Assembly: GCA_034620365.1 (NCBI GenBank)
Contig: JAQGEQ010000045.1
Location: 372,001 to 436,000 of the forward strand
Direction of reading: 5' to 3'
DNA length: 64,000 bases
From: Pegea sp. RAD2-039
Taxonomy: Eukaryota > Chordata > Thaliacea > Salpida > Salpidae
This document shows, one piece after another, positions 1 through 10,889 of this stretch; the stretch's first letter is position 1; each line of letters starts with the position of its first letter. Both the position numbers and the translations under genes were made by a program. Below the pieces are notes generated by a model. It was not told the origin of the DNA. It searched no databases and worked only from the letters and a program-made list of their open reading frames with translations.

Positions 1-75
1 ATTGGCTAGCCGAGATAAGTTTCACGATGCTATCATGAGGTGGCTGGTTAAAAGTCGCTGAAGAGATTATTGAAG
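1..75 (-). mobile_element. LINE reverse-transcriptase relic, edge piece
   Basis: These bases match the part of the LINE relic that continues past the unit boundary at 7364-7440. Read on the minus strand they give a broken QPPHDSIVKL-like stretch, which matches the segment just before the conserved YLG motif in non-LTR reverse transcriptases. The rest of the element would lie to the left of the window. Confidence 0.5.
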
Positions 76-2009
76 GGATAATCTTTTATTAGTTACAACA
101 ATTAAGTCAAACATTTATTTTATAATACATATTTTAAAATGTAATGAAAACTCTGAAAATTAATTATTAAACAACTTAAAGAATTTCTGCTGAACTTTAT
201 AAGCTATGTAGATAGAAAGAAATTGATACTTTCTCTATTGAAATTCAATTATATACATTTATTGAATTTACAATAGAAGTTTATTATATAGATGTTTATG
301 ATATGAAAAGTAAATTCGAGATCAATACATATGAATTTTCTTTCATGGTTTACTATTACACCTTTTTTTGAAACAACTATATTCATTCACAGTTTGGAAA
401 GATAACTTCAGCGTTCGATAGGAAACATTACTCTTTATCAAGTATAAATATTTTGTATCTTTGACGACAAAGTTGGAATCTATCTAAATTTTATAAACCA
501 CATTTTTATATACAATCGATTTAACGTTTCTCCAATTCGTTGTTATTCCATCTAATTAGTAGTAAAACATTTATTTAAAAATCCTGGAAGTTTATTTTCT
601 TCAATTTTCGGCTGTTTTAAGATCAACATTCTGGTCAACATTTAATAATGAACAATGATAAAAAAATGATTCTTAGATAAACTGAAACTTAATTTATTGT
701 ATAGTTGTTTGGTAATAATGATTTCTTAACTTTAAAATTTCATTATTTACATAAATGTGGGTTGTAAAAGTATGAACTATTAAAAGTTTTGAAATTATTT
801 ATCAGTTTCGTTTAAACTGAAATATTTTATAACAATAACTTACATGAACATTTCCTAAATACAAATGTCAAAATTAAACTTTTACTGAAAATGAACACAG
901 AAACGTCTTTGAAAATCTCAGTTTAGTTTAGAATTGATTATTAACTACTTCAACAAGAGTCTTTTCTAACTACTTTCCAAATATTTTATTTTGATTCCAT
1001 TATTATTTCTTTGAAATCTTATCTTATGACCCAAATACGATAAATTTTGTAAAAAGTAAAAAATATTACTTTTCTAAAGCTTTCATTATTATTATAGGGA
1101 TATTAGTGGGTTACACCAAAATCTCTGATAATATTTGAAAAAGTTACAGCTGCAAACATATACGACCATGGGACTTTCATTTTTGCATAATTCCTGAATA
1201 CTTTATAACCTCATAGAAACTCTTACAAGACAATTCTGAAAATCAAATTCAGTTCTTGCTAAATTGTATTATTGTAAAAATATTAATTGAATTTAAACGT
1301 TTAATGACTGTCAATACTGACCAAATTATATATATATATCAACTAAATATATTAAACCGAAAAAATAAACTTAAATATATCAACATAATGAATGATTAAA
1401 AACATTAATCTAACATAAAGTTGATACTAGATTTTAAAATTTCAAATGTTTTTAGATACATAATCTTTGATATATTAATTGTATAAAATTTTGCTTTACT
1501 GAAAGGGTAAGTTACAAAGTTAGATTAAAGTTTGATTGAAATGAATAAATAGTATATTTTAACTTCTTAAACATCAGTGTAATAATCAATAATACGAAAT
1601 TTATTAAATTAGATGTTTTGTTTAGTTGCTATTTGACATCAATGTTCATTTAAACTGAAAGAATTTTGTAGTGATGACAAAATATATCTAATCTGTTTGT
1701 GATTAAAATCAAGTTTGACTTGAAAAAAGTCTTCTGTAAAAGAAAATTGTCAATATATTCTGATTTGCAGTTTTTTTAACTGTTTTTATTCCATTTCTTG
1801 AATTTGTATGATGACGTTTTATAAAATTTGATTTTTCAAGAATTGCAACAAATAAATTACCTTCTATTATGTAGAATATTAAAAGCAATTCACAAATTAA
1901 TAAAATTGTTATTCCTGATTTTATAATTCTGATTTTGTGACTACTATTTGTCACTTTACAACTTGATTAGCTTAGAAACAATGAAGAACTTGCAGATTGC
2001 CTAATCTCA
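76..2009. other. Non-coding module of the duplication unit
   Basis: AT-rich sequence shared by U1, U2 and U5, with its first part also in U3 and U4. I see no convincing gene. An 81-codon minus-strand ORF at 1709-1954 recurs at 9434-9679 and, shortened by a stop, at 30160-30354. It has one hydrophobic segment near its N-terminus, but its conservation is no better than that of the non-coding DNA around it. Confidence 0.6.
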
Positions 2010-3150
2010 AAGAAATGTTAACCAAGTGATGAAGAAAAAGAAGATCAAGAAGACATATGCCATGCAAATATCATGACTTTGAGCAAAATTAATGGTTTCA
2101 CTTCAATAATCATAAAAGAATTTCTTTTCCTAGCATCGTAGACAAACCATTTTTTACTCACTTTGAAAGCTAATCAATAACCTGCTTGCGTTTAATTTCA
2201 TGTTTGATAAAAACAAACATAACTTACTACTAATAAACACTTAACTTATTCAAACAAATTAATTTTACAAGTTTTAATTACGTTTATATAAACATTACTA
2301 ATCGGAAAATATGGCCATAATTATTATATCATTTGAATAAGCTTTTATGTTATACTTTATAATTGATATTGACTTATTACAGAAAAAGTCTAATGCATCT
2401 ATCACTAATGGTGTATGCTTAGATAGCATCAATGATAAGTAATTATCACGAATATATTACATTTACTGTGAAGCATGGAGTCATTCCAAATACTGCATGA
2501 TGAAATAAGCATTTAATCTTCTGTGTTAGATAAAAAATGCCAAATAGAGGCTACTGGTTTTTTCAGTTTACTTACGCAGTTGTGTAAAGAATGTAAAATG
2601 ATCAATAAACCAAGTAAAAGTAGCTTAGATTTACCAAGTAGCAAGATACATGCGGAAACTAAGGACTTGTTAAAAAAGTTGACCTCCTAAAAAGAAAACT
2701 TGATAAATGAGATTCAAGCTTAGTAACTCTCATATGCTAATGTAACTAAAAGAAACTTTGAAATATCAAACTAAACAAAATATTCAAACTTCTTAAATAA
2801 AGAATAACTTCAAAACAAAATTCTCTAGCATCACCTAAGCTATGTAAACCCTGGCCGATATTACTGTAAAGAACTTTGAATTAGAATCATCAACATCTCA
2901 AACTCTAAAACAGATGATCAAAGGAAGATTTTCAAACTTTCCTAAAGTTAGTGGAGGATAATGATCTTCTGAAATAAACGACATCAACGCGTTTTACTAA
3001 GTTGATTAAACATCTTTCAATAATAAATCAATTCTACTAAATGTTTCAAATGAATCAACGAAAAATAAAATCATAAAAACATCAGCATCAGTTGTTTTTG
3101 AAAATAAACACGACCTCAAAAGCAACTTTATACTGAAAATAAACTTCACA
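2010..3150 (+). pseudogene. Decayed unidentified gene, copy in U1
   Basis: The plus strand shows successive protein-like stretches interrupted by stops and frame changes: an acidic SDEEKEDQEDICHANIMTLS-type piece near 2020-2140, a roughly 57-codon open piece near 2518-2688 rich in Lys, Glu and Leu, and a TLADITVKNFELESSTSQTL-type piece near 2850-2960. Composition suggests a helical or coiled-coil protein, but I cannot name the family. It ends just before the 3' end of Kelch gene 1, which reads the other way. The same decayed blocks occur at 9750-10865 and 30430-31550, so the decay began before duplication. It could be chance openness in AT-rich DNA, but the base composition of these pieces is less AT-rich than the flanks. 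Confidence 0.35.
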
Positions 3151-3175
3151 GCAATCTTCTAGTAAAATTTATTTA

Positions 3176-6021
3176 TTAAAATGGGAAATTTTCACATATG
3201 TCAGGTACACATGGTTGATAGCTGACTATGACATGTTCAATCTTTTCATTCGTTCTTGCAACTTCTTTCCATTCGTTTGTTACTTCATTGTAACATTGGA
3301 CAATTTTAGCATTTTCACTTCCAGAATGACTTTCTGAAACAATCAACAAGCTCATCACAATTATGCAAATTATTGTAAACATCTTAAACATTTTATTAAA
3401 AAGTTTTTCAATTCCAAACATAAGAAAAGTTTTACCAAAAACATAAATCTTCTTATTAAAGACAACAGCTTTTGGGCATCTCCTTGCATATTTCATACTT
3501 GCTACAAACTCCCAATTATCATTGAGGACATCGTATCTTTCTACAGTTTTTAAATTTTCTCCGTAATTCCAACCACCAATGGCGTAGATATAATTGCCAA
3601 GCGTGACTACATCTTTAATGATTTTAGAATTAGTTATCATCATAAGATCAAAACGTCATCGTGACGTCATCAGCAAATACCTAGAGCCCTTCGAGGTGTC
3701 AACATCGATTTTACAGAACTCCATTCGTCCTTCTGTGGATCATATTTATCCACACGAGCAACTGTGTTAGAGAGTTCTTCTTCACCACCGACAACATACA
3801 ACATCCGGTTGAAGACAGCACAACCGAAAAATTCACGATATCTATTTAATGAAGCTCTTTGTGTCCATTCATCATTGATTGGATCGTATCTGGAAATAAC
3901 ATAATAGTTTTTGGAACATGAAGTTTTGGTTGAAATGTCATTTCATCACTCACTTCATCAATCTAGTTTTATTACCACCTTGAAAAAGATACAATTCATT
4001 TTCAATAACTGCCATTTTCGACCATCCAAACTCAAAATAATAAACTTTTAAACTTTTGCACTTCTTCCACTCATTTAAAATTGGGTTGTATCTAGAAATG
4101 TGATGACGTCATATTTAGTTTGCAATGATGATGTCATCATTTGCTTCATGCTTCTAACCTTTCCACATCACCATTCCACTTTAACATATAAATGAAACCG
4201 TTCATGACAACAGATCTTGAAACATTTCGAAGACGTATCTTTGGAAGTTTAAACCAAACACCTGTATCAGACAAACGGAACTTTGCACTTTTCAAAGATT
4301 TCTCATCAGATCCAAAAGATTCATCAATGACGTAGATCACCTGTGACGTCATATGTCAGTGATTGAAGTGAAAAGTATTTAATTAAATAATCTTACCTGC
4401 CGAATATCAAGTTGTCTTGGTTTACATTCAATAGGAATGTAAGCTTTGAGGTCATCGAGGACCTTGCTGAGATACTCATAACAAGTATCTCTAATTACAT
4501 CACAACTTTCTAATTTCATCGAGATAAAATTTGGATTTATCAAATGGCATCGTACCTAGAGAAATCACAATTTTATACTCACAAGTCTACAACTTTATAG
4601 TTTCTAGATACTTACGTTCTTAATTAACTTATTTAAACAATGTTTTCTTGAAGTTAAATCATATTTGATCCAATCTAAAAGAGCATTGAATACTTGGGAT
4701 TCACAAATCACATGAAGCTCATCTTTTGAAATTATTTTACAAATTACAGAGTCTGGTTGTAATTTGAATTCTTCACTTTTTGAAATCTGGTAAATATCAT
4801 GAGATCAATCAAAAACTTTTTATTATTAAATATGAAAAGAACAAAATCAGTAGAAATAACGAAGCAAGTAAATATTTCATAAATATTTAAGTTTGATGAA
4901 GTAGAAAAAATCTTTGTACTTAAAATGTTTTAGCCAAGAAAATAATATTTCTCTATTTTCTTACTTCTATAAAGTTTTTTCCAATAAATTTTTCAATTTT
5001 CGTTGAAGGCTCCAAAAATCCATAATTCTCAGCAAATGTTGAAAATCCAATACAGTTGGAAATTTCAATTTGACTTTCCAAAAAGCTGTAATTGATCAAG
5101 TATAATTACAAAAACTATTGAAAGAAACTGATTAATAAAACTAGCTTACTTGCTACATAACTTCTCTAAACCATCTATTTGATACATGGAATCTGCAATC
5201 ATCAGTTTCTCAACATTTTCTTCATTTATTTGTATTTTGTTTGTGTAATTGTATCCTAGAAGATTAGAGAATACATTTGGGTCTACCTCATTTAAGGTAA
5301 CTTCCCGAGAATATGATTCTTTAAATCCACCTTAATAAATTCAAATAGTTTTTTGTTGATATATTCAGTTATTTTACAACTGAAGTTGAATCTTGAATCT
5401 AACTTACGACAAAACATTGCTTTAAAATAAGGGGAAGCAGCAACTAATATACGTTTGTCACAAATGAAAGTTCTTTCAAATCCATTTAATTTCACTTTGA
5501 TGCTAACATCATGAATCTGAGAATCTTCAGAAGAGTCATTCAGTTTAAGATGATGAAGATTTGTACAATTATCAACTTCCGAAACTTCATCTCTAAAATT
5601 ATCAAAAGTATAATTTACTTTAGTATCAAATTAAAAATAAAGAATTAGAAACAAGTTTGATAAAAATAAAAAAAAGTGAATAATTAAAACCACAAATACT
5701 TATTTCAGTTCTTAAATTTATAAATAAATAGAACAATAAAATTTAAATTCTTCTAAATGATTGAGTAACACTAAAATGACTCTAAAACAAATTAGAAATA
5801 GAATAATTACAAGTTAAAATTGATGAAATTTAAGTTATTAATCTTTTTAGATGCAACAAAAATATTTTTCTAATCTGAGTTTATTTTAAATAAAAAGTGA
5901 ATTTAAAGTAAGTACTTAGCGAACAATTTTAAGTGAAGACACAAAATTCTACTAACCTTTTATCATCTGTAGTTGGCATAATTGAATCGAAAACAACTTT
6001 GCTATTTAATCTATTTACCAT
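3176..6021 (-). CDS. BTB-BACK-Kelch (KLHL-type) protein, gene 1
   Basis: A KLHL-family protein; such proteins pair with CUL3 through the BTB domain and hold ubiquitination substrates with the Kelch propeller. Eleven exons, read on the minus strand: 6021-5957, 5592-5408, 5330-5150, 5085-4965, 4786-4616, 4555-4397, 4340-4159, 4091-3954, 3889-3681, 3612-3436, 3333-3176. They join without a stop into 581 residues. BTB is about residues 50-150 (ASPYFKAMF near 77), BACK about 155-265, and six Kelch-like blades run from about 295 to the end (YVVGGE, YAIGGW, YVFG). Exon 8 is three codons longer than in genes 2-4. The donor after AMFC is gtaagt; reading through it gives a false 67-codon ORF. The stop overlaps an AATAAA signal. 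An acceptor CAG lies about 38 bases before the ATG. Substrate unknown. Confidence 0.93.
3662..4351. promoter_or_regulatory. Three intronic TGACGTCA palindromes in Kelch gene 1
   Basis: Perfect CRE octamers (the CREB/ATF site) lie at 3662-3669, 4104-4111 and 4344-4351, in introns 9, 7 and 6. All three are present at the same places in the other Kelch copies. A regulatory role is inference; the sites also sit close to splice junctions. Confidence 0.5.
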
Positions 6022-7029
6022 TTTCATGCAATTAACAAGTTTAGAGAATCTACCAACTGTTGATGTTATATAAATGAATTAGTTGATTTATATAAACAGT
6101 TTAATTTTAAAACTAACAAATAAATCGAAATATCGGATAAATAATCTAAGATAAATAATAAATAATCTTAAAAGAAAAAAATTATTTGAAATATTAGCAA
6201 TTTTTTTAAAACTTTTAAAATGAATTTTTTAGAACTTGTAACAGTAAAACGCCGAACATATTTTGATAGAAATTATTATAATCATAAACTACCAAGGTTA
6301 AATTAGTTAAAATTAAATACAAAATAATAAAATCATAAGAAAATGAGATAAATTATAAAAATAATTCTATCAAGTAGCATCATTAAAATTAAAAGAAAAA
6401 TATTTCACTAATTTAAATTAAAAAAGGTATAAAAAGAAAAATTTAGAAAAAAATTAAAAATGTTTTCCAAAAATTAAAAAAATAGTAGATAAACCAAAAC
6501 GATGGTAAATTTTTCAATGAAAGTAAAGATAACTCTTATAAAGAAATTTTTTCAAAGTAATAAGAAGACAACTAACAATAATGACAACTACAAGAATGAT
6601 AGACGCTAGTTACATAGAGTTAATTAGCAGATGACAGTTATCTGAAAACGAATGATAAAAACCATTTACGTCGGCGATATAATTTTTTACTATTATTTTA
6701 TAGGTAGTTATAAAAAAAAGTAGTATGAGCTGAATTTTGTAAATCTATAAATGAATAATTACAATATATGTTAAATAATAATAAATAATATTAACATTTG
6801 TTAAAAGCATTTAAAACTCATCAGGAAAAATTAGAAAAATCAGAAATCAGAAAACCATAAAACGCTACAAAATAATTTCAAAAATAAATCGGTCTAGAAA
6901 ATTAGAAAAATATTTTTATTTTCCCTAACTTGTTGAAAGAAATCGAAAAATCATTTTCATAATTCACATTATATAGTAACTAGAAAAAATAATTTGTTAA
7001 AGACCTTTCTGAAATTATTAGTAAAAGTA
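6022..7029. other. Upstream flank of Kelch gene 1
   Basis: AT-rich sequence with a close counterpart at 12674-13690 in U2; only its first 90 or so bases persist upstream of genes 3 and 4. It should contain the promoter on the minus strand, but I recognise no TATA-type or initiator motif with confidence. The acceptor-like CAG just before the ATG means the true transcription start could be further upstream or masked by trans-splicing. Confidence 0.5.
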
Positions 7030-7440
7030 GTAGAGATTGTGAAGCCTTTGTTGTTTAGCATGATGTACATTGTTGTCAGATTAATTTGATTCAAGACTTC
7101 TTAGTTTGAGATCTTTTGCTGTCACGTTAAATTACTTTTCGACAGAGACAATAAAAATGGAAAACAGAACGTCTTTATTTTAATTTCTTTAGCTTTCGAC
7201 AAGGTCCATGTTTTGCTAACGTACGATAGCGTACAAGAGACAAACGCTCTATAAATGGTCGCCTTGGTTTTAAAAAATAGCTTTGTATTATGCCAAATTA
7301 AATGTACCAGGTGTCCTATTGATTCAGATGCTGATATCAGCATCTATTGGTATTAATGATGTTATTGGCTAGCCGAGATAAGTTTCACGATGCTATCATG
7401 AGGTGGCTGGTTAAAAGTCGCTGAAGAGATTATTGAAGGG
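7030..7440 (-). mobile_element. LINE (non-LTR retrotransposon) reverse-transcriptase 3' fragment
   Basis: Minus-strand translation gives IDADISI, then KTKATIYRAFVSCTLSYVSK and TWTL, then EVLNQINLTTMYIMLNNKGF. These match, in order, the end of the reverse-transcriptase region of RTE/Jockey/CR1-type elements (the usual IDxEIxxRI, K..VYR..V..TLLYG.E.WTL and EVL....L.sM..ML patterns). The fragment carries several stops and a frame change and is inactive. It straddles the U1/U2 boundary at 7363/7364, so it is a candidate site for the unequal exchange that made the tandem array. The family cannot be fixed from this piece. Confidence 0.75.
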
Positions 7441-9749
7441 ATAATCTTTTATTAGTTACAACAATTAAGTCAAACATTTATTTTATTATACATATTTTAA
7501 AATGTAATGAAAACTCTGAAAATTAATTATTAAACAACTTAAAGAATTTCTGCTGAACTTTATAAGCTATGTAGATAGAAAAAAATTGATACTTTCTGTA
7601 TTGAAATTCAATTATATATACATTTATTGAATTTACAATAGAAGTCTATTATATAGATGTTTATGATATGAAAAGTAAATTCGAGATCAATACATATGAA
7701 TTTTCTTTCATGGTTTACTATTACACCTTTTTTTGAAACAACTATATTCATTCACAGTTTGGAAAGATAATTTCAGCGTTCGATAGGAAACATTACTCTT
7801 TATCAAGTATAAATATTTTGTATCTTTGACGACAAAGTTGGAATCTATCTAAATTTTATAAACCACATTTTTATATACAACTGATTTAACGTTTCTCCAA
7901 TTCGTTGTTATTCCATCTAATTAGTAGTAAAACATTTATTTAAAAATCCTGGAAGTTTATTTTCTTCAATTTTCGGCTGTTTTAAGATCAACATTCTGGT
8001 CAACATTTAATAATGAACAATGATAGAAAAATGAATCTTAGATCAACTGAAACTTAATTTATTGTATAGTTGTTTGGTAATAATGATTTCTTAACTTTAA
8101 AATTTCATTATTTATATAAATATGGTTTGTAAAGGCATGAATTGATAAAAGTTTTGAAATTATTTGTCAGTTTCGTTTAAACTGAAACATTTTATAACAA
8201 TTACTTACATAAATACTTCCTAAATACAAATGTGAAAATTAAACTTTTACTGAAAATGAACACTGAAACGTCTTTGAAAATCTCAGTTTAGTTTACAATT
8301 GATTATTAACTACTTCAACAAGAATCTTTTCTAACTACTTTCCAAATATTTTATTTTGATTTCATTATTATTTGTTTAAAATCTTATCTTATGACCCAAA
8401 TACGATAAATTTTATAAAAATTAATAAATTTTACTTTTCTAAAACTTTCATTATTATTATAAGGATAATGGTTGGTTACACTAAAATGACTTGAAAATTT
8501 AATATAGTCAAATATTAGGTTTTATAAACTGTGGAGGTAAATCTAACTACTAATCTATTAAACAAAGAGAAATATTTGTGGAAATAAAATAACTTTAGAC
8601 AATTAATTGAATTTTAACCTAGATAATCATCGTGATAGTTTCTATAGTCTATATTTTGAAATTCTTACTTTCTTTATCAAAGAATTTAGTAAACCATCTT
8701 ACATAGATATGAGCTTATTAAACTAAACTTGCTTAATGTAATGCCATCATCAGCTTTCGAATACGAAGCTTTGACATTAAAAAACTGAAGTAATTACCAC
8801 CTTTCAAACTTTATGCTTCCAGCATATTCACTTACTACTATAAATCTCTGATAATATTTGAAAAGGTTACAGCTGCAAACATATACGACCATGGGACTTT
8901 CATTTTTGCATAATTCCTGAATACTTTATAACCTCATAGAAACTCTTACAAGACAATTCTGAAAATCAAATTCAGTTCTTGCTAAATTGTATTATTGTAA
9001 AAATATTAATTGAATTTAAACGTTTAATGACTGTCAATGCTGACCAAATTATATATATATATATCAACTAAATATATTAAACCGAAAAAATAAACTTAAA
9101 TATATCAACATAATGAATGATTAAAAACATTAATCTAACATAAAGTTGATACTAGATTTTAAAATTTCAAATGTTTTTAGATACATAATCTTTGATATAT
9201 TAATTGTATAAAATTTTGCTTTACTAAAAGGGTAAGTTACAAAGTTAGATTAAAGTTTGATTGAAATGAATAAATAGTATATTTTAACTTCTTAAACATC
9301 AGTGTAATAATCAATAATACGAAATTTATTAAATTAGATGTTTTCTTTAGTTGCTATTTGACATCAATGTTCATTTAAACTGAAAGAATTTTGTAGTGAT
9401 GAAAAAATATATCTAATCTGTTTGTGATTAAAATCAAGTTTGACTTGAAAAAAGTCTTGTGTAAAAGAAAATTGTCAATATTTTCTCATTTGCAGTTTTA
9501 TTAACTGTTTTTATTCCATTTCTTGAATTTGTATGATGACGTTTTATAAAATTTGATTTTTCAAGAATTGCAACAAATAAATTACCTTCTATTATGTAGA
9601 ACATTAAGAGCAATTCACAAATTAATAAAATTGTTATTCCTGATTTTATAATTCTGATTTTGTGACTACTATTTGTCACTTTACAACTTGATTAGCTTAG
9701 AAACAATAAAGAACTTGCAGATTGCCTAATCTCAAAGAAATGTTAACCA
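7441..9749. other. Non-coding module of U2
   Basis: Counterpart of 76-2009 with an extra block at about 8470-8840 that is also present in U3, U5 and, in part, U4. No gene seen; the 9434-9679 ORF is the repeat copy of the 1709-1954 ORF. Confidence 0.55.
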
Positions 9750-10865
9750 AGTGATGGAGAAAAAGAAGATCAAGAAGACATATGCGATGCAAATATCATG
9801 ACTTTGAGCAAAATTAATGGTTTCACTTCAATAATCATAAAAGAATTTATTTTCCTAGCATCGTAGACAAACCATTTTTTACTCACTTTGAAAGCTAATC
9901 AATAACCTGCTTGCGTTTAATTTCATGTTTGATTAAAAACAATTAAAACTTACTACTAATAAACACTTAACTTATTCAAATATAGTTATTTTAGAAGTCT
10001 TAATTACGTTTATATAAATATTACTAATCGGAAATTGTGGCCATATTTATTATATTATTTGAATAAGCTTATATGTTATACTTTATAATTGATATTGACT
10101 TATTACAGAAAGAGCCTAATACATCTATCACTTATGGTGTATGATTAGATAGCATCAATGATAAGTAATTATCACGAGTATATTACATTTACTGTGAAGC
10201 ATGGAGTCATTTCAAATACTGCATGACGAAATAAGCATTTAATCTTCTGTGTTAGATGAAAATGACAAAAAGAGGCTACTGTCTTTTTCAGTTTTCTTAC
10301 GTAGTTGTGTAAAGAATGTAAAATGATCAATAAACCAAGTAGTTTAGATTTACCAAGTACCAAGATACATGCTGAAACTAAGGACTTGTTTAAAAGTTGA
10401 CCTCCTAAAAAGACTTGATAAATAAGATTCAAGCTTAGTAACTCTCATATGCTAATGTAACTAAAAGAAACTTTGAAATATCAAACTAAACAAAATATTC
10501 AAATTTCTTAAATGAAGAATAACTTCAAATCAAAATTCTCTAGCATCACCTAAACTGTGTAAACCCTGGCTGATATTACTCTTAAGAACTTTGAAATAGA
10601 ATCATCAACATCTCAAACTCTAAAAATATGATCAAAGGAAGATTTTCAAACTTTCCTAAAGTCAGGAGAGGATAATGATCTTCTGAAATAAACGACATCA
10701 ACGCGTTTTACTAAGTTGATTCAACATCTTTCAATAAAAAATCAATTCTACTAAATGTTTCAAATGAATCAACAAGAAATAAAATCATAAAAACCTCAGC
10801 ATCAGTTGTTTTTGAAAATAAACACGACCTCAAAAGCAACTTTATACTGAAAATAAACTTCACAG
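9750..10865 (+). pseudogene. Decayed unidentified gene, copy in U2
   Basis: Same decayed plus-strand blocks as at 2010-3150: an open stretch beginning SSVLDENDKKRLLSFSVFLR near 10240, and a later ESSTSQTLK-type stretch near 10600. Indels relative to U1 shift its frames differently, which fits neutral decay after duplication. The minus-strand ORF over 10172-10432 is a shadow of it. Family unknown. Confidence 0.33.
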
Positions 10866-10889
10866 CAATCTACTAGTAAAATTTATTTA

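Larger units (their letters stand above)
1..7363. repeat. Duplication unit U1 (about 7.3 kb, carries Kelch gene 1)
   Basis: The first bases of the window recur almost letter for letter at 7364 and, more diverged, at 14023 and 26790, so the window opens at a unit boundary. From left to right the unit holds an AT-rich non-coding module, a decayed plus-strand gene, the minus-strand BTB-BACK-Kelch gene, its upstream flank and a LINE relic. Compared with U2 it lacks about 365 bases near position 1100 but keeps about 1.07 kb of BTB/BACK sequence that U2 has lost. These two indels account for the length difference. Part of the unit (about 2200-3080) is closer to U5 than to its neighbour U2. Confidence 0.93.

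Noticed and set aside
1709-1954. Repeated 81-codon minus-strand ORF with a hydrophobic N-terminus (also 9434-9679 and 30160-30354)
   Set aside because: It recurs only because the whole unit is duplicated, is cut short in U5, and shows no more conservation than its non-coding surroundings.
5292-5495. 67-codon ORF inside Kelch gene 1 (and its counterpart 23335-23538 in gene 3)
   Set aside because: It is exon 2 reading through a perfect gtaagt donor into a 77-base intron; splicing restores the BTB domain in another frame.
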